This document shows, piece after piece, positions 26,734 to 35,212 of a stretch of 64,000 nucleotides of DNA. Source of the DNA: Dictyobacter formicarum. GTDB taxonomy: Bacteria; Chloroflexota; Ktedonobacteria; Ktedonobacterales; Ktedonobacteraceae. The stretch's first letter is position 1. The number at the start of each line of letters is the position of its first letter. The position numbers and the translations under genes were made by a program. The stretch is from positions 1 to 64,000 of the forward strand of contig NZ_BNJJ01000002.1 in the NCBI RefSeq assembly GCF_016587435.1, read 5' to 3'. Below the pieces are notes generated by a model, which saw nothing but the letters and a program-made list of their open reading frames with translations, ran no database searches and had not been told where the DNA came from.

Positions 26734-28338
26734 ATTGAAATAGTCTAATCGCAAATGACAAAAACGAGTCGTTTCGCCCTTGGAAGAGGTTGGGATCACA
26801 TAGCGGATCTCAACCTCTTCGTTCGTGACGATGACACGATCAACAAGCAATTCGATGAGCTGCCGCTTCTGTTCAAAGGTGGCGGCACTGAGCCCTTGCT
26901 GAACGCGCTGGCAGAATATTTCAATCGATTGCACCATTCCAGCAAGCTGATCATGGCATCCCACAGTAGCTTCCAATTGCCGCTTTTGTTCGGCAATAAC
27001 AGACAGGCGCTGTTCCAATTCAATCTTGCGTCTCTTGTACTCTTCGAGTTGAAGCACATTCGCCAGATAGGCATCCGTTAGCCGTTCCATCTGCTGTTCC
27101 AAACTAACTCTCGCCTTGCGCAGATTCTCCCGACGAGCTTGCAGTTCTTGAGGAAGCCACAGCCCACCTTGAGCACGAGCGAGCGCAGTGGTAATGGCGT
27201 TGGGATGCGTGAGTATCTCACAGACATCTTGCCAGACCAGTTCATCGAGTTGCTCAACAGGAATCGAACGTGCTGGACATTTTTCATCTCGGTGCGAGAT
27301 AGTTCCATGGCTTTTGCCCACACAGACATAGTACGCATAGCCTCCGCGGCTACTGCGACCAATACAGCCAAGCCGACATGTCCCACAACTGACCATGGCA
27401 CGTAGCAGGTAGGGATAGGCGGTATTGTTGCGACGGGCAAATTGCTGATTGTGTACCAGTTTTTGTTGCACCAAATCAAATTGCTCCTGGTTGATCACTG
27501 CTGGAACTTGAGTGATGGCAGTCCATTCCTCCTGGTTCGTCTGGACATGTCCTCCTCGACCTCGGCCAATAGGGACCAGGGCTGAGTGTCGTCCACGAGC
27601 CTCAGTAGGACGACTGCGTCCAATGTAGACAGTTCCCGTGTAGACAGGGTTGGTAAGAATGCCTCGGAGGGTGGCCTGATTCCATCGGGTTTTCCCGGCA
27701 GGACTGGCCACACCCAGGTTTGTTAAGCGTTGGATTTCCGCCTTTAAGCTCTTGCCTTCTTGCAGGTAGCTTGAGAACAGTTCTGCCACGACCGCGGCTT
27801 CTGCCAGGTCAAGACGGACCCCTGCCGGATCACGGGGATGGGCAGGATCAACCCGATATCCATAGGGTGCGCGGGTCCAAGGAAGCAACCCACCTGCCAG
27901 GTACTTCTGACGTCGTCCCCGCCTCATACGCTCGGCAATCAAACTGCGTTCGTACTCGGAAACGGCTCCGCGAATTTGGAGCAGAAGTTGATCGTGGGGA
28001 TCATGGCTCATGGGACGATCCACAAACTCCACCTGACATCCACCTTGTTCAAATTCTTCAATGAGCAGCATCTGATGCACGTAGTTACGAGCCAGTCGAT
28101 CAGGGGCCGTGATCACTACGCGATCAAAGATGGCCCGTCCGATTTGCTCTCGTAACCGATCTAGCCCCGGACGACGCAGTTTGGCCCCGCTGTAGCCATC
28201 ATCACGAAAGATGTGTTCCTCTTGCCACGGCCAGCCTTGTGCTTCATGATAGTTGTGCAAACTGTCGAGTTGTTGTTCGATCGTTTGTGTCTGTGTTTGT
28301 CGTTGCGTTGAAACGCGGACGTAGACTGCGATGTTCAT
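26713..28338 (-). CDS. Large serine recombinase of a minimal mobile element
   Basis: This 541-residue recombinase has the resolvase domain MNIAVYVRVSTQRQT with catalytic Ser10, APDRLARNYVHQML, and the E helix SEYERSLIAERMRRGR. These are followed by the recombinase domain (ILTNPVYTGTVYIGRSR), a zinc ribbon (CGTCRLGC...C...C) and a long coiled coil. GGGAGG lies 6 nt before the ATG at 28338; an in-frame ATG at 28344 also exists. It is inserted within an ISAs1 transposase gene. Its last codons (FNPLMCSC and stop) lie at or beyond the left junction, so the target DNA supplies the stop. The frame is intact and it is probably active. Confidence 0.9.
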   Translation of the reverse strand: MNIAVYVRVSTQRQTQTQTIEQQLDSLHNYHEAQGWPWQEEHIFRDDGYSGAKLRRPGLDRLREQIGRAIFDRVVITAPDRLARNYVHQMLLIEEFEQGGCQVEFVDRPMSHDPHDQLLLQIRGAVSEYERSLIAERMRRGRRQKYLAGGLLPWTRAPYGYRVDPAHPRDPAGVRLDLAEAAVVAELFSSYLQEGKSLKAEIQRLTNLGVASPAGKTRWNQATLRGILTNPVYTGTVYIGRSRPTEARGRHSALVPIGRGRGGHVQTNQEEWTAITQVPAVINQEQFDLVQQKLVHNQQFARRNNTAYPYLLRAMVSCGTCRLGCIGRSSRGGYAYYVCVGKSHGTISHRDEKCPARSIPVEQLDELVWQDVCEILTHPNAITTALARAQGGLWLPQELQARRENLRKARVSLEQQMERLTDAYLANVLQLEEYKRRKIELEQRLSVIAEQKRQLEATVGCHDQLAGMVQSIEIFCQRVQQGLSAATFEQKRQLIELLVDRVIVTNEEVEIRYVIPTSSKGETTRFCHLRLDYFNPLMCSC

Positions 28339-28635
28339 TGTCATCCTCCCGGTGTCCTGACTCCTGGAAGGTGGAAGGCGAAGATGGCCTGCTCCATTGG
28401 AGAAGCAGCTGATAGGCTTGATCCCATCGACGCTCAGCACCAGGAGCCTCAATCGTGGAATGATGGATGCTCCATTGTCGTTTGTTCATAGACTTCTACC
28501 TTCGGGCAATCTATGATCTTGATGGTCTCTGAAGCGTATTGTCTCTCATGTGGGAAGCCTTTTCGTGCTGACCTTTTGGGAAGATATCTCAGCCGACTCA
28601 AGCAAAATTTGTCATTTGTGATTGTACCATTGAAA
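26741..28635 (-). mobile_element. 1.9-kb serine-recombinase element inserted at ATTGAAA
   Basis: ATTGAAA occurs at both junctions (26734-26740 and 28629-28635) and once in the uninterrupted ISAs1 sequence (GGGGATTGAAAATCGA). The inner flanks are imperfect inverted repeats sharing AATCRCAAATGACAAA. The element carries only the recombinase gene. Confidence 0.8.
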
Positions 28636-28853
28636 ATCGACTCCATTGGCGACGTGATGTGACGCTGGGAGAGGATGCTTGTCAAACCCGTACGGGTGTC
28701 GCTCCCAGCGTCTTAGCCCAATTGAACTCAACGGTTCTGAGCTTGATGGACCGACTGGATGTACGTAACACGGCACGCCAGATCCGCTACTTCGGCTCCT
28801 TTCCTGAGCAAGCTATTCAATTAGTTTTGCAGGGATCATGCCATGTTTATTAG
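28636..28853 (+). pseudogene. ISAs1 transposase, 3' part
   Basis: Directly after the ATTGAAA junction the frame continues (E)NRLHWRRDVTLGEDACQTR, then LMDRLDVRNTARQIRYFGS to a stop at 28853. This is the C-terminal segment missing from the copy that ends at 26733. It confirms a simple insertion. Confidence 0.88.
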
Positions 28854-28869
28854 AACTGAAAAGCCCTGG

Positions 28870-29306
28870 ACCAGGAGATTCCACCAACAATCGGGTGCTA
28901 AGCTGCCATTACGTTGTATCCCGATGTACTCCCGACGCTCTCTCTGTTGAAAGATACCTATCGTCTCGGGCTTGTCACCAATGGAAACACCTACCCAGAA
29001 CGCTGCGGCTTACCAGGTCTGTTTGCTTTTACGATTTTTGCCCAAGATTATCAAGTACAGAAGCCTCAGCCTGAATTCTATGAGGAGCGGGTCCTTTCTG
29101 AGACGCACACACACCCTCAGGAGATCATTCATGTTGGCGATTCCTTACACAACGACGTAGGTGGAGCACAAGCAGCCGGTATCTGGGCCATCTTGGTGAA
29201 TCGTCACCAAGTGCGAAATGAAACAAGCATACAACCTTTTGCCGAGATCACTGAGCTTTCGGAACTGCCTGACGTGCTTGCCCAACGCGCCTTTTGTGAG
29301 AGGTAA
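28870..29306 (+). pseudogene. HAD-family hydrolase, N-terminus lost
   Basis: The C-terminal two thirds of a HAD subfamily I hydrolase are present: YRLGLVTNGNT (motif II Thr/Asn), VQKPQPEFYEERV (motif III Lys) and HVGDSLHNDVGGAQAAG (motif IV Asp-Asp). The N-terminal DxDxT nucleophile motif is missing. The upstream side is the right end of the ISAs1 element, and a possible further piece (LDRYFTTFSAFQQESL) lies left of that element at 25581-25640. IS insertion plus deletion would explain this. The product would be inactive. Confidence 0.72.
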
Positions 29307-29365
29307 GAAGTTGTAGAGCGCTCATTTACAAAACATCGATGAAAGAAGCCAGATGAGGAGCAGCT

Positions 29366-29445
29366 TTTCTAGAAAAGTTTGTCCCAGTGTCCAGGATTGA
29401 GGGCAATGTTCCACGTTTGCGGGCCAAATCCGTCCACTTCGTAGG
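29366..29445 (-). repeat. Dispersed coding-like repeat, copy 1
   Basis: On the minus strand this 80-bp stretch encodes KWTDLARKRGTLPSILDTG. A related stretch on the plus strand at 47106-47180 encodes KWADLARKRETLPSIL. The DNA identity is high over TGGCCCGCAAACGTG and ACATTGCCCTCAATC. It is probably the end of an unidentified mobile-element gene. Confidence 0.5.
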
Positions 29446-29598
29446 GTTTTTACCACGGGTGCGATGTGAGAAGGGGAGCGCGGCCCTGATGCACGCCCAG
29501 CGCTTCATCTGAGGGGAGAAGGATCGGTAGATGAGAGAAATAGCAAGAGAAGCAAAATCGAGGAAAAAGTTTGACGCGCTGGCGTCTGGCATTATAAT

Positions 29599-29632
29599 AC
29601 ATCTTAGTATGTTATAGTGCATCTTTGGATGT
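29599..29632. promoter_or_regulatory. Two tandem palindromic operator-like sites
   Basis: ACATCTTAGTATGT (29599-29612) and GCATCTTTGGATGT (29619-29632) are imperfect 14-bp palindromes spaced 20 bp apart, centre to centre. They lie about 150-185 bp upstream of the first of four small plus-strand genes, within an AT-rich segment with TATAAT at 29593-29598. Confidence 0.45.
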
Positions 29633-29782
29633 ATTGTAAAGAGAGAAAAAGGAGCGCGGAGGAGGATGAATCGCCGCATGGATCTGAGAGAGGAGCGGTG
29701 GCAGGTGTGAGGGGAACGCGAAGGTGTTTGCTGGCTTGTTGCCGCTGCGTGGGCCGCGCGAGCCAGAAGGGAGTCATGGAAC

Positions 29783-30043
29783 ATGGTGTTTGGGTGGTTT
29801 AAAAGGAAAAAGACGGTTCTCACTATTCAGGTGGGAGAGGAGCAACTGAGGAAGCTCAATCAGCATCAAAGGCAACTGGTCGAGGCTCTTTGTGCTGTCC
29901 GTATTGATCGACGTGAGGACGATCGCTATGATCGCTCAAACATTGATGCCGTTGTCCAATGTTTGAGCAATTTCTCATTGGATATAGTTGGCCATGCATT
30001 GCACGTGAATGCGGAGGAAGGTATCTATCGGCAAGTTACTTAG
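29783..30043 (+). CDS. Small unknown protein (86 aa)
   Basis: The protein starts MVFGWFKRKKTVLTIQVGEE and is followed by a helical, charged region (LNQHQRQLVEALCAVRID) and an acidic/basic stretch. No family is recognised. AAGGGAG lies upstream of the ATG. It is the first of four same-strand small genes behind the palindromic sites at 29599-29632, and the next gene follows after 21 bp. Confidence 0.5.
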   Translation: MVFGWFKRKKTVLTIQVGEEQLRKLNQHQRQLVEALCAVRIDRREDDRYDRSNIDAVVQCLSNFSLDIVGHALHVNAEEGIYRQVT

Positions 30044-30064
30044 ATACTGATCAAACTGTATAGC

Positions 30065-30286
30065 ATGAGTAAAAAGTATGATGGAACGCTTCTTGCAAAT
30101 GATGTTATCTCTTTTTATGATGGCATAAATCGTCTGGCCATGAGCTTTGAATCTTTTGAAGCCCCAGGATCCTGGCGTTTTAGTCTTGAGCTTCTTTCTG
30201 ATTCTGCCCACGTGTTACAGCGATGGAAGGAGCAAGGCTATAGGAGTGATGCTTTGCCTCTAAAGATTGTCTTCGTTACCCCATGA
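30065..30286 (+). CDS. Small unknown protein (73 aa)
   Basis: The 73-residue soluble protein reads MSKKYDGTLLANDVISFYDG and then SFEAPGSWRFSLELLSD. No family is recognised and there is no signal peptide or membrane segment. It lies between the neighbouring small genes in the same direction and is probably part of the same transcript. The ribosome binding site is weak. Confidence 0.45.
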   Translation: MSKKYDGTLLANDVISFYDGINRLAMSFESFEAPGSWRFSLELLSDSAHVLQRWKEQGYRSDALPLKIVFVTP

Positions 30287-30353
30287 ATTGGCATCATATG
30301 ATGAACCAGAGGGCAGGGAACGATACTCGTCTGGAATGGGAGGAGAAAGGAAG

Positions 30354-30776
30354 ATGCCTCTATTTGTCATAATTGTCGGTATTGTATTAGGTTGCCTTCT
30401 CGTGTTGTGGTTTGTGTGGTTGTTGATCAGAAGGATAAAAACAAAGCATTCTACCTACTTTGTTGGTCATAATATGCTATGGCAGTTCTACGGAATTGAT
30501 TTTCCAGATGGTCGTACCGCGACTATACGTGTTGATGCAGATCGAAGCGTGAGCCGCCTGGAGATCTTTGATACTGACGAGGCAAGAAGACAGGCAGAGG
30601 ACGAACTCGCACCACTTGTCATGGCTAGCCGTGATCGAGCCTCCGGCCGGATTGATGTGGAGGCGTGTACGATTCCGCGTGAACAAACGAAATCCTACCT
30701 TCACTATCTGCTGATACACAATCATCACGAACGGTGGATACCAGACATTTCAACATATCTCGCTGTATTCAAGTAG
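30354..30776 (+). CDS. Small membrane-anchored unknown protein
   Basis: This 140-residue protein has one N-terminal membrane helix (LFVIIVGIVLGCLLVLWFVW, residues 3-22), a basic stop (RRIKTKHS), and a soluble domain of about 110 residues that probably faces the cytoplasm. The start at 30354 was chosen because GGAGGAGAAAGGAAG precedes it; an open frame upstream to 30267 has no good signal and overlaps the previous gene. The family is unknown. It ends about 70 bp before the HTH gene. Confidence 0.6.
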   Translation: MPLFVIIVGIVLGCLLVLWFVWLLIRRIKTKHSTYFVGHNMLWQFYGIDFPDGRTATIRVDADRSVSRLEIFDTDEARRQAEDELAPLVMASRDRASGRIDVEACTIPREQTKSYLHYLLIHNHHERWIPDISTYLAVFK

Positions 30777-30848
30777 GGCAAGAGAATAGATACGTGGTGC
30801 ATTGGACATCGTATGATGAATTGGAAGGACGGAGGGAACGAGAGCTGT

Positions 30849-31319
30849 ATGGAGAAGAAGGAGTTTGGGGAGCCAGTGCAGACGGCGACGGTGGTAGGGG
30901 AGGCATATGGGATCCACCGCACGACATTGGCACAGGCGGCGAAAGCGGGTGTGCTGGGGAGCAGTGCGTATCGGTCGGGGGATGCCTGGTTGATCAAGAC
31001 AGATCATCCGGATTTCTGGGCGTGGCTGCGCGGGCATGAGTATCATCCCTGCGTGAAAGGCTATCGCAAGCAGCAGGCAGCCCAGGCAGCGCACCAGGGC
31101 TTGCTGCTGGAGCAGGAAGGAGACGAGGCGACAACCGAGAGGCTGGGACAGGATCCTGATGCGCCAAGCCCTGGTGGGGACGTTCTGGAGGATGGTATGC
31201 GTCGTGTTGAGCAGACCGCCGGGCTAGAGACGGCAGATCTGGCTCCTCCCGTATCGACCGATGGCGAGGATCTTTCTGTCATGGATGTGTCTGCCGTCTG
31301 CCAGAGGAACGGGATGTGA
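30849..31319 (+). CDS. Helix-turn-helix (excisionase-like) DNA-binding protein
   Basis: The first 60 residues look like a MerR/excisionase-type helix-turn-helix: VQTATVVGEAYGIHRTTLAQ, AAKAGVLGSSAYRSGDAWLI and DFWAWLRGHEY. The remainder (about 95 residues) is an acidic, probably disordered tail rich in Glu, Ala and Pro. Family members act as transcription regulators or recombination directionality factors. The start at 30849 (MEKKEFGEP) fits the domain; the open frame goes back to 30813. It is the last of four co-directional small genes and may regulate them. Confidence 0.6.
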   Translation: MEKKEFGEPVQTATVVGEAYGIHRTTLAQAAKAGVLGSSAYRSGDAWLIKTDHPDFWAWLRGHEYHPCVKGYRKQQAAQAAHQGLLLEQEGDEATTERLGQDPDAPSPGGDVLEDGMRRVEQTAGLETADLAPPVSTDGEDLSVMDVSAVCQRNGM

Positions 31320-31519
31320 GCGCGGAAACGCTGGCCGCATCCGGAGCAGCTGACACCGCTCTGTGCTCGCACGCCGGGGGCGCGATCAGTCGTCGCCTCC
31401 GGCGTGCGCTGCGGGGAAGGGATCACGGACGCCGGCGAGCAATTCACGTTTGGCGCTGGCCCCGTGTTCGTGTTGTTTTCATGTGTTGTGCACGCGTCGT
31501 GTTGCGGCCGCCCACGTGA

Positions 31520-32463
31520 TCAGAAGCCAGACGGGACAAAGGGAAAGGGGGGATAATCGTCGAGCAGTCCCAGGCTGATGGTAGAGAGGTGTTTTTGCTC
31601 GCGCCAGCGGTAGCGAACGTAAGGACCGAGCTGGGTGATGTCGTAGATTTCGTCGCGCAGGTGCCTGGGCATGTCGAGTGGTGAGATGCCTCTGCGCAAT
31701 AATCTGACCACCTCTGGGTGCAGGTTCTGTGAAAGCTCTGCGGGAATGGGTTTCCCCTGTGTGTGTTCCTGCTCCAGCGCCGTGGCATACGCAATGATCG
31801 AGCGCTTGGTCTGTCGTTTGGGCACAAAGAAGACCTCGAACCAGCCGTTGGAGGCTGCCAGGTGACGGCGCAGCTCTGGCAATTGCGCTTCAAAGTGCGT
31901 CAGGAGGCGCCGGCTTTGTTCGGCTGAACTGACCAGTGGCGTGAGTGGTTCCTCGATGCCGTGAAGACGCTCTTCTTCCTGTGAGCGTGGGGCTCGCTCC
32001 TCAGGTGGTTCCTGGTGTTGAGGCTGCTCATCCCGCTGGGGTGCAGGCGTGTGTCTCCCTGGTACGGCAGAGAGGAATTCCTGGGTGAGGGTTTCTTCTT
32101 CTGCCAGGAGTCCATTGACCAGGTCCAGTGCGGCCTCGATGGCGCGCAGTCGCCCCAGGAGGCGTCTGCGGCGGAGCAGCGCGAAGAACCACTGCAGGTG
32201 GTGAAGATGTTTGCGATTGCCAAAGCGTTCGTGAATGACCCGGGTGGCCTGCTGATCGGCCCCTCTGAAGGGGCGGTGACGTCTTCCTGGTAGTGCTCAG
32301 AGGAGAAGAGCACCTGGAGGTGTTCCCCTGTCTGTTTGGCTTTGGCCAGCAGGTTCTGGAGTTGCCCTGGGATCTGCTGATCCGCTGCTCGTACCTCTTC
32401 TTGGAGGCTATCGATTCTTGGAGGCTATCGACCCACGGGATGCGCAACGAGTTTCTCACTCAT
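31520..32463 (-). pseudogene. Unknown coiled-coil protein, broken by stop and frameshift
   Basis: The reconstructed minus-strand gene starts MSEKLVAHPVGR, hits a TAG, and continues in frame through SLQEEVRAADQQIPGQLQN, KAKQTGEHLQVLFSSEHYQ and EDVTAPSEG. A one-base shift near 32265 moves to ADQQATRVIHERFGNRKHL, ALLRRRRLLGRLRAIEAAL and onward to FFVPKRQTKRSIIAYATAL, ending PFPFVPSGF. The total is about 310 codons, with helical Gln/Glu-rich middle segments. The family is unknown. A 17-bp tandem duplication (32398-32431) lies at the TAG. The last 120 codons are an uninterrupted frame. Confidence 0.5.
32398..32431. repeat. 17-bp tandem duplication
   Basis: TTCTTGGAGGCTATCGA occurs twice back to back (32398-32414, 32415-32431) near the start of the broken coiled-coil gene. 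Confidence 0.9.
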
Positions 32464-32830
32464 CCTTAGCAATCTGGCTCGGAAGAACTCGTCCTAATGC
32501 TCTTGCTTCCATAAGGCGAAGAAAGCAGCCAGTCAGGTGCACAAATACAAGTCACAGCAATGCCGCATGGTATCGCGATCGATCACGCGCCTGACCCAAA
32601 GAGAAGCAAAAAGAGAAATCCCCGTTGTGTCGGAGAGGGGTGGGGCATGTACCTCAAAGCAGAGCTCACAGCAGATTTGCAGCTTGATCGGCAAAATAGG
32701 GATCAGACTCGCCACAGGCAAGAATGAAGGAGTATATCAAAGGATATGGAGAGCGGAATGCGCGAATGGCCTCACCCTTGTTGCTGGAAATGACCACCTG
32801 GTCCCTGATCTGCTCTGCACTCGCGCGGCC
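32464..32830. other. Gene-free stretch
   Basis: Downstream of the response regulator on one side and upstream of the broken coiled-coil gene on the other. I see no supported gene or clear terminator. Confidence 0.3.
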
Positions 32831-33502
32831 TTACTCCGATTGTATCGGCAAAAGACCGCGCTCAATGGCGGCAACAATGGCAGCAGAACGGGAATCGACA
32901 TTGAGTTTGGTGTAGATCGAGGTGAGGTACGCTTCAACTGTGCGCCTGGTAATCCCCATGTGGGCGGCAATCTCTTTGTTGCGCTCTCCACGCGCTAAGC
33001 CAGCGAGCACTTCTTGTTCTCGCTCGGTGAAGCTGACGGCATGCCGTTCTCTCTTTGAGACAGCGGGCGCGATGGTACGGGTAGAATAGGTCAGGAGACG
33101 AGCCATTGTTTCTGGCTGCATGAGCATTTCGCCGCGCGCTGCTGCACGAATGGCATGCAGCAAGGTCTCCTGGCTGCTCTCTTTCAGGAGATAGCCGCGA
33201 GCACCAGCCTGCAGCCCCCGAAGCATCAGGTCGTCTTCATTATAGGTCGTCAAGATCAACACAACGCTCTGCGGTGTTTCTGCTCGAATGTGCTCAATGG
33301 CCTCCAGTCCATCCATCTCTGGCATGCACAGGTCGACCAGAACGACGTCTGGCTTGAGCTCATTGACCAGGCGAACCGCCATTGCTCCGTCGGCGGCTTC
33401 GCCTACCAGTTCAATATCCTCTTCTGTTCCGAGCATCAGGCGCAGACCGGTACGAACGACCGGGTGGTCGTCAGCAATCACTACTCGAATTTTTTCAGAC
33501 AT
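32831..33502 (-). CDS. NarL/LuxR-type response regulator
   Basis: This 223-residue two-domain regulator has a receiver domain (residues 1-120) with acidic pocket DD at 11-12, phospho-acceptor Asp57 in VLVDLCMPEMDG, Thr in LILTTYNEDD and Lys in YLLKESS. A LuxR/FixJ helix-turn-helix follows at about 155-215 (FTEREQEVLAGLARGERNKE, ...TVEAYLTSIYTKLNV). It is encoded just after its partner histidine kinase and overlaps that gene by 8 nt. Probable targets are the divergent ABC transporter genes starting at 35213. Confidence 0.93.
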   Translation of the reverse strand: MSEKIRVVIADDHPVVRTGLRLMLGTEEDIELVGEAADGAMAVRLVNELKPDVVLVDLCMPEMDGLEAIEHIRAETPQSVVLILTTYNEDDLMLRGLQAGARGYLLKESSQETLLHAIRAAARGEMLMQPETMARLLTYSTRTIAPAVSKRERHAVSFTEREQEVLAGLARGERNKEIAAHMGITRRTVEAYLTSIYTKLNVDSRSAAIVAAIERGLLPIQSE

Positions 33503-34886
33503 GGAGGTCCTCTCTTTCCGTCTCTTTCTCGTGATGCGCCGGATCTGGTTCTGGTATACCCCATGTTTCTTGCTTCCTGGGCAGAAGCAACTGCAAACGG
33601 GTTCCCATCCCCGGTGCGCTGCGAATGGTCAGGTATCCACCGAGTAATCGCGCGCGCTCGCGGACGCCGATCAGCCCGTAATGCCCGGATTGAGCGGCTA
33701 TAGCGGGATCAAAGCCAACCCCATCATCATCTATTTCAAGAGTCAACGCATCGCCGCGCGGACCAAAGAAGACCCTGACCTGGTGGGCCTGTGCATGGCG
33801 TGCCGCGTTGGTTAATCCTTCACGAAGGACCCCCAGAACGTGTTCACCCGTGAGCGGAGGCACAGAGAGACCGTGAGAAATGTCCGCAATGCAGGGGATG
33901 CTGGCAGCCATGACAAACCGATCGACTTCTTTTTGGAGATCCGCAGTGATTTCAGCGGTGTTGGTTTGTTTCGCGCGCAAATCATCAATTGCGCTGCGAG
34001 CATCAACCAGCGCCTCACGAGCGCAAAGAATTGCCTGCTGCACAATTTCCTGGGCTGTCGCGGTATGGCGGAGAGAAAGATGCGTGTTGGCGGCTTCGAG
34101 TTGCATAGCCACGCCAGCCAATCCCTGGGCCAGAGTATCGTGGAGATCCCGCGCGAGCCGCTGGCGTTCGTTTGCCAGCGTCAATTCCTCGATTTTTTCC
34201 GCCGATGCTTTCAGGCGAGCGTGCGTCACTTGCAATTGTAAATGCGTGCGTAACTGTTGCAGATAGACAATGATATACCCGACAACAAACAAGATCATGG
34301 CAGCATACCAGATCGAAGATTGAGTAGAACCCTGGGCAGAATTCTGGAGCGCATTTCTACTTTCCAGGACGACCGTGTTCACGACCAGGAGAAGAATATA
34401 ACCAGTGACGACCCCAATGATGGCCTTTGCGCGGTCCAGGACGCTAATTGCTCCCACAATCAACGCGAGATAGAGGCAAATCAGAAAGTCTTCTGGCGGA
34501 TTGATGGCAGCACATCTCAGGTAGAATGAGAAGCTTATCATGCCTGCAAGGAACCCCTGAGCAGCCAGGTAGAGAAAGCGCCAGCGGCGTGCTATTTTGC
34601 CAGACAGACCGAGCCAGTACAGCCCGGCATGACCAACCATCAGTCCGGTAAAGAGCAGGACTGAGGAGAACGAAAAGGAGAAAGGCGTGCAGAGCGAGCC
34701 GGCAACACCTTGCGAGGAAGGTTGGGTGAGGGACTGAAAGGAGATAGTCTCTCCAGGGAAAATCCTGCCAGGAAGCGCTCCATCCCCAATGGACAGTCCC
34801 AGGAGTTGTAATCCCCAGAGGTAAATCAGACCTAACCACAAAAGTAGAAGCCAGCGTAGCAGGCGTTCGGCCCGAACATTTTTCAT
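33495..34886 (-). CDS. Membrane sensor histidine kinase (HisKA_3/NarX type)
   Basis: This 463-residue protein has several membrane helices in the first 210 residues (LLRWLLLLWLGLIYLWGLQL; VLLFTGLMVGHAGLYWLGL; LYLALIVGAISVLDRA; and others), a coiled linker, and a HisKA_3 dimerisation domain with the phospho-His in ERQRLARDLHDTLAQGL. The HATPase follows (LREGLTNAARHAQAH, DDGVGFDP, GLIGVRERARLLGG). There is no large extracytoplasmic domain, so it resembles intramembrane-sensing kinases of the antibiotic/envelope stress type (LiaS or DesK-like). It heads a two-gene operon with the response regulator, transcribed divergently from the ABC transporter cluster. Confidence 0.92.
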   Translation of the reverse strand: MKNVRAERLLRWLLLLWLGLIYLWGLQLLGLSIGDGALPGRIFPGETISFQSLTQPSSQGVAGSLCTPFSFSFSSVLLFTGLMVGHAGLYWLGLSGKIARRWRFLYLAAQGFLAGMISFSFYLRCAAINPPEDFLICLYLALIVGAISVLDRAKAIIGVVTGYILLLVVNTVVLESRNALQNSAQGSTQSSIWYAAMILFVVGYIIVYLQQLRTHLQLQVTHARLKASAEKIEELTLANERQRLARDLHDTLAQGLAGVAMQLEAANTHLSLRHTATAQEIVQQAILCAREALVDARSAIDDLRAKQTNTAEITADLQKEVDRFVMAASIPCIADISHGLSVPPLTGEHVLGVLREGLTNAARHAQAHQVRVFFGPRGDALTLEIDDDGVGFDPAIAAQSGHYGLIGVRERARLLGGYLTIRSAPGMGTRLQLLLPRKQETWGIPEPDPAHHEKETEREDLHV

Positions 34887-35212
34887 AACGCTTCTCTCCT
34901 CCCTGAGACCAGATCATGCGTTGCCCCATATGTGTGGAGCAGACGGTCAATAGCAACAGATCTTATTATACACGCGCCTCAGTAACAGGCAACTGTGGCT
35001 TCTACTACCGTGTTTTCCACGATGACAAGCTCCCTCGCCAGCGGCTACACTCTCGGCAAGAGAACGCATACGAGAGAAAGCCGAGCCAGTACATCCTGGC
35101 TTTGCTGCCCGTCTCCACTGGAAGCGTATGCCCTCAGGAGAGACGAGAGGCAAAGCAAAACAGGTTTTTCTCGCTGATGTTTTCATAAAAGTCAGAAAAG
35201 GAGTCATACACT
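34887..35212. promoter_or_regulatory. Divergent intergenic region between kinase and transporter genes
   Basis: The 326 bp between the two divergently oriented operons must hold both promoters and is the obvious place for binding sites of the response regulator at 32831-33502. I could not pick out a convincing operator by eye. Confidence 0.45.

Larger units (their letters stand above)
25641..28868 (+). mobile_element. ISAs1-family element interrupted by a serine-recombinase element
   Basis: CAGGGCTTTTCAGTTCT (25641-25657) is perfectly inverted at 28852-28868. Between these ends lies one ISAs1 transposase gene split at 26734-28635 by a 1.9-kb insertion. Without the insertion the IS would be about 1.33 kb, normal for ISAs1. 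No matching target duplication was seen at the outer flanks. Confidence 0.88.
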
